Of a stretch of 15,882 nt of DNA, positions 5,698-11,568 are shown in pieces. Positions within the stretch are counted from its first letter, which is position 1. Each line of letters starts with the position of its first letter. A program made the translations under genes and the position numbers. Below the pieces are notes generated by a model. The model saw only the letters and a program-made list of their open reading frames with translations. It had not been told where the DNA came from and did no database searches. Source of the DNA: UBA1151 sp963579925 (GTDB taxonomy: Bacteria > Chloroflexota > Dehalococcoidia > Lucifugimonadales > Lucifugimonadaceae); NCBI GenBank assembly GCA_963579925.1, contig CAUZJA010000042.1, positions 1 to 15,882 on the forward strand, in the 5' to 3' direction.

Positions 5698-6948
5698 TTA
5701 CTCGTCGCTTTGGATCGTGTCCCCTTGAGTCACAAGGGCACCCAACTCCTCGGCGAACTCAGCCACCTCAGCGCCATCCGCTCCACCGTTAGCTGAAAGC
5801 TTGTCCTTGAACTGAGTCACGAGCCAGTCACTCTTGGTTCCTTGAGGGAATTCAAAAATCTCTTTACCCATGTGAGGCAACTCACCGGGACCAAAATGGC
5901 CTTTGCCTCTCAGATCGTAACCCTCAAGCTCCTCGGTTCCTTTGCCTTTGACTTCACCAGTCTCAACGTAATGCTTCATGACTTCCGGCATTCCGTACTT
6001 CTGCACAGGGCAGACCTTCATGCAGATCCCACAACCCTCAAAGGTTGCCATCACCGGTCGGCACCGATCGTAGATCAGCTTGTTCTTGTGGGCACCTCGC
6101 CACCAGACGCGATCTTTGACGAGTGCGCGGGCAGGGCACCTGTCTACACATACCTGACAGGTATCGCAGAACTTGTTTATGCCGTAATCAATGGGTTCAT
6201 CACGCGTCACTTTTGCATCTGTAGTGATGATTAGTAGGCGGGCACGTGAACCGAAGTGGGGAGACAACAGTTGACCGTTTGCACCAAGCTGCCCCAATCC
6301 GGCGGCTACAAAAAGAGGGATGTATATCCCGCTGTTGTCATTGGGGCTGTGAACCTGTGCATGGTAGCCAAGCGACCGAATATGGGCCGCAAGGTCAAGC
6401 GCTATCGCACCGGCAACTTCGTACGTTCCAAAGTGAGCGTATTCAGCTTCCAAGCTTGGAATGCTCTGGGTTTGATCATAGTCCTGCTCAAGCGCAAGAC
6501 AGATGGCGCTGGAGAACCGGGCCCACTTCTTCTTGCTCTCAAACGTATAGTGGCGGTCGTACTTCGTAAAGCCGACCTCGCCAAATCCAAGCTCCGTGGC
6601 CTTGGCCCGAATCGAGTCTGTTACATCAACGCCGGGGTCCGGTTTGGCGGTCGGAGGAATATCAGCGCTGACGGCCGCCGCGTCAATCAGCGGCTTGTTG
6701 GCTACATCATGGCCCTTCCGGTATTCCAAAACTTCAGGTGTGTAGACCGTCCAGGCCCACTCCCTATCCGCAGCCTTCTCAATATTCTGGGTCTCAATCG
6801 GATACTCACGACTGTAAAAAGACACATCCCGTTCACGAGTAGGTGCCCCCGGAACAGTGATCAAATCCTCTGCTACCGGTATCTCCACGTCTGGCTCACC
6901 CGGTAATCGCCCGGGTCGGCTCACGATGTGACTGATTGATTTCGCCAA
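5698..6948 (-). CDS. Reductive dehalogenase-like cobalamin/iron-sulfur protein, no Tat signal
   Basis: The 416-residue protein has the C-terminal two-cluster ferredoxin pattern of the reductive dehalogenase (RdhA) family. C261, C264, C267 and C271 form CxxCxxCxxxCP. The second set, C296, C306, C309 and C313, has the widened CX9CX2CX3CP spacing typical of RdhA. Before it, GLGQLGANGQLLSPHFGSRARL (about 217-238, abbreviated from the conserved block) and the TDAKVTRDEPIDYG-type lead-in to the first cluster match the cobalamin-domain half of RdhA/QueG proteins. The N-terminus has no twin-arginine or Sec signal and no membrane segment, so it should be cytosolic. No reductase domain is fused. No small membrane-anchor gene (RdhB) lies beside it. 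The start is TTG at 6948 with GGAG about 7 nt upstream. Family knowledge suggests corrinoid-dependent reductive chemistry, but the substrate is unknown. The alternative, epoxyqueuosine reductase QueG, fits less well. Confidence 0.82.
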   Translation of the reverse strand: MAKSISHIVSRPGRLPGEPDVEIPVAEDLITVPGAPTRERDVSFYSREYPIETQNIEKAADREWAWTVYTPEVLEYRKGHDVANKPLIDAAAVSADIPPTAKPDPGVDVTDSIRAKATELGFGEVGFTKYDRHYTFESKKKWARFSSAICLALEQDYDQTQSIPSLEAEYAHFGTYEVAGAIALDLAAHIRSLGYHAQVHSPNDNSGIYIPLFVAAGLGQLGANGQLLSPHFGSRARLLIITTDAKVTRDEPIDYGINKFCDTCQVCVDRCPARALVKDRVWWRGAHKNKLIYDRCRPVMATFEGCGICMKVCPVQKYGMPEVMKHYVETGEVKGKGTEELEGYDLRGKGHFGPGELPHMGKEIFEFPQGTKSDWLVTQFKDKLSANGGADGAEVAEFAEELGALVTQGDTIQSDE

Positions 6949-6977
6949 CTAACACTCCAATCCACAAATTTTCGAAA

Positions 6978-7007
6978 ACTATACAGCGTTTAGTACTGTG
7001 CAAGCTA
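6978..7007 (-). promoter_or_regulatory. Weak candidate promoter for the dehalogenase-like gene
   Basis: A good -10, TATAGT (6983-6978), lies about 30 nt before the TTG start. The nearest -35-like hexamers are poor: TAGCTT at 18-nt spacing, or TTGCAC at only 14 nt. The 168-nt gap after the dehydrogenase gene is long enough for a separate promoter. Treat as tentative. Confidence 0.28.
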
Positions 7008-7116
7008 CTACGCCCCCTGGCAAAAGGGACCAGATCACGGAAATCGTCAGAAACTGGAGGATTAGCAAGAAATTCCAGCATTGGGACATTCGCGGCGGCC
7101 CTTCGCAGTTAGCGGC

Positions 7117-8133
7117 CTATAGACGCACAACCATCTGGACCTGCGTGCTTGGCTTGACCAGCGCTTCGAAGGCCGACTGAATATCCTCCAGCGGTATATA
7201 GCTCTCTTCCAACACCAGTTGATCCATTGAAAGTTTCCCACTAGCCATCATATTCAGAGCCACATGCCAATCTGACGGTGTGGAGCCCCAACTTGCTTTA
7301 AACTCCGTCTCACGCGCCATCCAGTCCACCGCCAGCACCGGCATAGGCTCCCACGGTACGGCCACCAGCACCACCTCGCCCGCCCGCCGCACTATGTTGA
7401 ACGCCTGATCCAACGTGCCTTTGATTCCTGCGCAGTCGAACACCACGTCAGGTCCCAGGCCGCCAGTCATCGCAACCATCTCACGCTCAATATCCTGCTC
7501 CGTCGGGTCGAAAATAGCGTCGACACCCAGACTTGCGGCAGCGGCTTTCCGACCCGGTGTTAGCTCAGAAATCATCACCTTTGACGCACCGGCGGCCTGA
7601 GCCACCTGCGCAACCAGCAGGCCAATTGGCCCTGCGCCGATTACTCCAACGGAATCGCCCACGCGCACGCGTGATTTACGTACGGCATGTACCGCCACGG
7701 CACTCGGTTCGCACATTGCTGCGGCCTCATCTGGCACACCATCAGGCACAGCGACGGGCTGCCACTCATCCATCGCGATGTACTCGGCAAACCCTCGAAC
7801 ACTGCCTTCAGGGAAGCCCATCGTGCGGTAGTTGAACCGCGGATCCTTCCGCACAGGTGGTTCGGAACCGGCTGGAGGCTCGCCGCCACCACCAATTACT
7901 CGATCACCAACCTTCCAGCGGGTGATCTCAGAACCAACCTCAACAATCACCCCGCAGTACTCGTGCCCAAGGACCGTACCGGTAGGTGGCATGTCATACA
8001 GATAGGCATGCACATCAGTTCCACAAATTGCGCACATTTTGACCTTGATCAGAACCTGGCCTGACCCCGGCGAAGGCGTAGGTAGTTCTTCAATCGAAAA
8101 CTTCTGCCCACCCTTATAAACCGCTGCTCTCAT
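7117..8133 (-). CDS. Zinc-type medium-chain alcohol/polyol dehydrogenase
   Basis: NAD(P)-dependent oxidoreductase of the MDR superfamily. Starting from ATG at 8133 (338 aa; residue numbers here follow that start), CGTDVH at 37-42 and GHE at 56-58 supply the catalytic zinc ligands. The four-cysteine structural-zinc lobe is missing: the corresponding stretch (about 83-108) is Gly/Pro-rich with no cysteine. The Rossmann motif GAGPIG is at 166-171, and Glu190 at the end of the second strand suggests NAD over NADP. I prefer ATG 8133 over the upstream in-frame TTG (8139), because AGGAG is spaced 6 nt from it. Its ATG overlaps the radA stop by one base (TAATG), implying translational coupling. Threonine or sorbitol dehydrogenase-like activity is possible, but the substrate cannot be read from sequence. 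Confidence 0.88.
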   Translation of the reverse strand: MRAAVYKGGQKFSIEELPTPSPGSGQVLIKVKMCAICGTDVHAYLYDMPPTGTVLGHEYCGVIVEVGSEITRWKVGDRVIGGGGEPPAGSEPPVRKDPRFNYRTMGFPEGSVRGFAEYIAMDEWQPVAVPDGVPDEAAAMCEPSAVAVHAVRKSRVRVGDSVGVIGAGPIGLLVAQVAQAAGASKVMISELTPGRKAAAASLGVDAIFDPTEQDIEREMVAMTGGLGPDVVFDCAGIKGTLDQAFNIVRRAGEVVLVAVPWEPMPVLAVDWMARETEFKASWGSTPSDWHVALNMMASGKLSMDQLVLEESYIPLEDIQSAFEALVKPSTQVQMVVRL

Positions 8134-9548
8134 TACCAACTCCTCTTGTCAGATTCGCCTGCCATGGCTTCCGAAATCGCATCCGACAGCATATCGCAAT
8201 GCAGTGCCCCCGCTGACTTCTCACGCGCGTGCGCTTCTTTGTCCGGCTGTCGCCCCAGCATCAGTGTCGTGAGCCCAAGCCGTGCCGATTCTCTGGCCCG
8301 TCTCTCACCTTGCTGCACCGGTCTCAACTCGCCACCCAGACCAATCTCAGCCGCGGCTGCCACTCCCTCATTCAACGGCGTATCCCGCAAACTGGAGACA
8401 ATCGCCAGGGCTATCGGCAGGTCGATCGCCGTCTCGCTCACCCTTAGACCACCAGGTATGTTCACTATCACGTCTTGATCCGACACCGGCACTCGCAACC
8501 GTCGCGCCAGCACAGCAATGATCAGATGTAGACGAGACGTCTCGATACCTGTTGCCACCCGACGAGGCGTTGGAAGATTGCTCGGGCTTGTCAGCGCCTG
8601 CACTTCCACCGTTATAGATCGCGTTCCTTCAACAAGAGATGCAATCGCCGATCCGGGAGCGCTAGAGCGCCGGTGCGCAAGAAATGCCTTTGACGGATCA
8701 CCGACGCCTTTGAGGCCATCGCTTCTCATCTCAAACACGCCAAGTTCGTTTGTCGCCCCGTAGCGATTCTTCGAGCCTTGCAGCAATCGCAGGCCGCTTG
8801 TGGACTCCCCGCCCAGATGCATCACCACGTCAACCGCGTGTTCAAGAAGCTTTGGTCCGGCTATGCCACCGTCCTTGGTCACATGACCGGTAACGATGAC
8901 TGGCACCGAGTTCTTCTTTGCGAACTCAGTTAGATAACCGGCGCACGCCTGGATCTGAGATGGCGTCCCGGCTAACGAGTCGCTTGCTGCCGATGTCACT
9001 GTCTGGATGGAGTCGACCACCATCAGGCTCGGCTTCACGCGCTCGGCCTCTGCAAGCACGTCTTCAAGCTTGTTTGTGGACTGTAAATACAAGTCCCCAG
9101 AGCCAACGCCAAGCCGCTCCGCCCGCATCTTTACCTGCGCGCCGGACTCCTCACCAGTGGAGTAGAGAACGCTTGCCCCTTGATCCGCAACACTCGCACT
9201 CGCCTGAAGAATCAACGTGGATTTACCAATACCCGGGTCGCCTGCCAGTAGCGTCACAGACCCCGGAACTGCTCCACCGCCAAATACTCGATCCAACTCA
9301 GGGTCACCAAACGGGATACGCGCTGATGCCTCTGATGAGATTTCTGAGATCAGTACCGCCGGGCTACCAGAAGCGTTGCCAATACCAGAGCTGCTGACTA
9401 CGCGACTGTTGGATCCTGTCGACAGCGTCTTCGTGACTTCCTTGAGCGTGTTCCAAGCATCGCAACGTCTGCACTGCCCTTCCCACCGCGGCGCGGTGGA
9501 CCCGCACTCAGAACACTCGTAAACAGTTTTAGTGCGTGTACGCGCCAA
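8133..9548 (-). CDS. radA: DNA repair protein RadA (Sms)
   Basis: RecA-related ATPase/helicase that processes recombination intermediates with RecA. The 471-residue product has the N-terminal zinc finger (C12, C15, C26, C29), Walker A GDPGIGKST (103-111), Walker B LMVVDS (175-180), the RadA-specific KNRYG (260-264), and the C-terminal Lon-protease-like domain (about 300-471) that lacks the protease active site in this family. The length is usual. The start is TTG at 9548 (TTG GCG CGT ACA), with GGAG about 6 nt upstream; no upstream ATG gives a better fit. The downstream dehydrogenase overlaps by one base. In many Firmicutes radA follows clpC directly; here a plus-strand MFS gene lies between them. 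Confidence 0.97.
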   Translation of the reverse strand: MARTRTKTVYECSECGSTAPRWEGQCRRCDAWNTLKEVTKTLSTGSNSRVVSSSGIGNASGSPAVLISEISSEASARIPFGDPELDRVFGGGAVPGSVTLLAGDPGIGKSTLILQASASVADQGASVLYSTGEESGAQVKMRAERLGVGSGDLYLQSTNKLEDVLAEAERVKPSLMVVDSIQTVTSAASDSLAGTPSQIQACAGYLTEFAKKNSVPVIVTGHVTKDGGIAGPKLLEHAVDVVMHLGGESTSGLRLLQGSKNRYGATNELGVFEMRSDGLKGVGDPSKAFLAHRRSSAPGSAIASLVEGTRSITVEVQALTSPSNLPTPRRVATGIETSRLHLIIAVLARRLRVPVSDQDVIVNIPGGLRVSETAIDLPIALAIVSSLRDTPLNEGVAAAAEIGLGGELRPVQQGERRARESARLGLTTLMLGRQPDKEAHAREKSAGALHCDMLSDAISEAMAGESDKRSW

Positions 9549-9679
9549 TCCCGGCTCCAGAATCCCTCAACCACATCACACTCGCGGCACGATTGTACCC
9601 GGCAACGGCCAGAAGTCCTCCTCTGCTATGGCAGTCTCGCGAATATTCAATCAACCTGTGCCTCACCTATCCCAGCACT

Positions 9680-9848
9680 GTCACCCTGAGCCCCGCGTGA
9701 GGGACTCTGCCGGATCCAAGCTACGGGAATGGCAAATCAGCCTACGAACCAGCATCCGCCGATAGTTCATTGGTTGATCCACAAAAGCGAACCTCACAAC
9801 CGGCAAAGACCCTCACGTCGGGCGCGGAGCCGCCCTCCTCAGGGTGAC
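9680..9848. repeat. Inverted-repeat (MITE- or REP-like) element
   Basis: Outer arms GTCACCCTGAG (9680-9690) and CTCAGGGTGAC (9838-9848) are perfect 11-bp inverted copies. Inner arms at 9696-9713 (CGTGAGGGACTCTGCCGG) and 9800-9817 match in inverted orientation at 16 of 18 bases. The outer-inner spacing is 5 bp on the left and 20 bp on the right, so the right arm carries a 15-bp insertion or the left a deletion. About 86 bp of unrelated sequence lies between. No transposase is present. It looks like two head-to-head copies of a dispersed intergenic repeat. Confidence 0.62.
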
Positions 9849-9911
9849 TATTGTGATGTGCACGAGGCATGTTCAAATGATTCAAGGTACGCCACCGCTC
9901 CAGCGCCCTGA

Positions 9912-9953
9912 GCTCAGTGCCCGTACGGCAGGTACCTCGTGCGGCAGGCACCC
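9912..9953 (+). repeat. Short direct repeat, left copy (partly duplicated)
   Basis: Bases 9912-9932 match 11502-11522 at 20 of 21 positions. A second piece, CGTGCGGCAGGCACCC (9938-9953), is identical to 11512-11527, so this copy seems to hold a partial internal duplication with a 16-bp period. Same orientation as the right copy, on the other side of the MFS gene. Confidence 0.7.
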
Positions 9954-9974
9954 CATAGGACTAACATTGCGCCC

Positions 9975-11318
9975 ATGGCGAGACTGGGCACCACCGATCC
10001 TGGCGAGGGAACGCCCCCCCAAACCAGCGACGATACGCGCTCGATACCAGGCAATGCGGATCAGGAAGTAGCCAAACAACACGGCGTATCCAAGCGCACC
10101 ACCGCAGCCGTCAGCCGTACGCTTGAATCGCTGAAGTATCGTGGCTTCCGGTACATGTGGCTCGGCTCCCTACTGGGCATGGGCGGCTTTGGAATGCAAA
10201 GCATCGCCAGGACCGTCCTCGTCGACGATCTCACAGGAAGCGCGTTCATCACCAGTCTCGTCGCGATGGGGTTCGCGCCCACGATGCTCGTCATGTCGCT
10301 GTTCGGCGGAGTTGCTGGCGATCGTATGGACCGTCGGCTCGTTATTCAAGTCTCCCAAGGCGCTGCAGCAGCGCTCGCGCTTGTAGTTGCGATACTCATT
10401 TTCACAGGCGCAGTCCACTGGGTACACCTGCTTATCGCTTCAATGCTGCAGGGTGTGACATTTGCGTTCCAGATGCCGGCCAGGCAAGCGCTTGTGCCTC
10501 ACCTGGTTGGCAAAAAGAACGTTACCAACGCTCTAGCATTGAACTCTGCCGGAATGGGAATAATGACCATAGTCGGTCCCGCCATAGCTATGATTCTCTA
10601 CGGCAAGCTCGGACCTGAAGCGGTCTATTTCACGGTTGCCGGTATGTCCGTCTTCGCCGTACTTTCCACCAGTCTGGTTCCAAGTTTCAAGCCAGAGTCA
10701 AATGGCAAGAAGACAAACGTCTTTACAGATATCGCAGAGGGTATTAAGTACACCTATAAGAACCGCCTCGTGTTCATGCTAATCATCTCAAGTGTTATAT
10801 CCGCGCTATTTGCGATGCCGTTCCGGATGCAGTTACCAGTTTTTGCACGGCGTCTCTATGATATTGATGCCTCAGAGATCGGCTGGATGATGGCTGCTAT
10901 GGGCGTTGGCGGGCTGTTGGCGGCGGGAATTGCGGCCAACCTGCGCCCCGGAAACCGCCGCGGGATCATCCTTGTGGTTATCGGCATCGGCGGATCAGGC
11001 GTAGGAATGATTCTGCTTGCCTTTTCTCATTTTTATCTCGTTGGATTGGCCGTCATGGTGGCGGTTGGACTCGTGGGCTCAATTCGCATGACTCTGGGCC
11101 AATCGCTATCAATTGAGGCAACCGACGATGCATTTCGAGCCCGAGTGATGAGCCTGAACATGATGAGCTTTGGCCTAATGCCGCTGGGGGCACTTCCAAT
11201 GGGCTACTCCGTCGATAAACTCGGTGCCGAGACCACCCTCGTTATTCTGGGAGTCACGCTACTCATTGCCACCACGCTGCTCATGGTCACCTCCTCCACC
11301 CTCCGCAACCACTCCTGA
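9975..11318 (+). CDS. MFS transporter, EntS/MFS_3-like exporter
   Basis: Inner-membrane secondary transporter, probably a proton-driven exporter of an unknown small molecule. From ATG 9975 the product is 447 aa. A soluble N-terminal stretch of about 55 residues precedes the membrane core, which begins YRGFRYMWLGS. The MFS motif A, GGVAGDRMDRR, is at 111-121, and the MPARQALVPHLV segment (about 167-178) is typical of EntS-like (MFS_3) exporters. Hydrophobic segments consistent with 10-12 membrane spans run to about residue 440. The start is uncertain: ATG 9975 has only a distant AGGA, and GTG 9939 lies inside a repeat; nothing else is in frame before the core. It is the only plus-strand gene, lying between radA and clpC and converging with clpC. 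Confidence 0.88.
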   Translation: MARLGTTDPGEGTPPQTSDDTRSIPGNADQEVAKQHGVSKRTTAAVSRTLESLKYRGFRYMWLGSLLGMGGFGMQSIARTVLVDDLTGSAFITSLVAMGFAPTMLVMSLFGGVAGDRMDRRLVIQVSQGAAAALALVVAILIFTGAVHWVHLLIASMLQGVTFAFQMPARQALVPHLVGKKNVTNALALNSAGMGIMTIVGPAIAMILYGKLGPEAVYFTVAGMSVFAVLSTSLVPSFKPESNGKKTNVFTDIAEGIKYTYKNRLVFMLIISSVISALFAMPFRMQLPVFARRLYDIDASEIGWMMAAMGVGGLLAAGIAANLRPGNRRGIILVVIGIGGSGVGMILLAFSHFYLVGLAVMVAVGLVGSIRMTLGQSLSIEATDDAFRARVMSLNMMSFGLMPLGALPMGYSVDKLGAETTLVILGVTLLIATTLLMVTSSTLRNHS

Positions 11319-11568
11319 GTTAATCACCAAACTCATGCGCAATCAACGTAGGTTGGGGGTGCCTCGTCAACGGTGAACGCGAGGAAAGGTTCCCTGAGGA
11401 AACTCGAAGGGCACTTTCCCGACATCTCACAGCCCCACGGCATCATGTGTGAGCATCCGAAGAGCGGAACACAGACCCGACGCTACCGCGAGTCGCCCCA
11501 GGCTCAGTGCCCGTGCGGCAGGCACCCATATCTGGGCTCCCCAATAATTACGTATTTGCCGAGATGCG
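11319..11568. other. Intergenic region between convergent MFS and clpC genes
   Basis: About 250 bp with no supported gene. It carries the right copy of the short direct repeat and a CCGAAGAGCGG block (11457-11467) also found at 15741-15751. A weak CCTCG/CGAGG pairing occurs near 11362-11384. I saw no T-tracted terminator for either gene. Confidence 0.6.
11502..11527 (+). repeat. Short direct repeat, right copy
   Basis: Begins GCTCAGTGCCCGTGCGGCAG and matches the left copy at 9912-9932 with one mismatch (A at 9925, G at 11515). Its 3' part is also identical to 9938-9953. It lies between the MFS stop and the clpC stop. The core GTGCC...GGCAC can form a 5-bp stem. Confidence 0.7.

Larger units (their letters stand above)
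9549..9974. other. Divergent intergenic region between radA and the MFS gene
   Basis: About 425 bp with no convincing gene on either strand. It contains a TACAAT hexamer (9597-9592, minus strand) that could be a radA -10, without a recognisable -35. It also holds the inverted-repeat element at 9680-9848 and the short repeats at 9912-9953. Small open frames here are short, overlap repeats and lack ribosome-binding sites. Confidence 0.6.

Noticed and set aside
5698..6948. Epoxyqueuosine reductase QueG as identity of the iron-sulfur protein
   Set aside because: QueG shares the corrinoid and double-cluster pattern, but this protein has an RdhA-like N-terminal extension, RdhA-type lead-in to the first cluster and the CX9 gap in the second motif. 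It remains the main alternative.
7117..8133. Naming the dehydrogenase as threonine or sorbitol dehydrogenase
   Set aside because: Catalytic zinc and Rossmann motifs define only the MDR superfamily. Without a search or pathway neighbours, a substrate cannot be assigned.
9939..9974. GTG start at 9939 for the MFS protein
   Set aside because: It falls inside a repeat unit and would add 12 residues with no family resemblance. ATG 9975 is preferred, though its ribosome-binding site is weak too.
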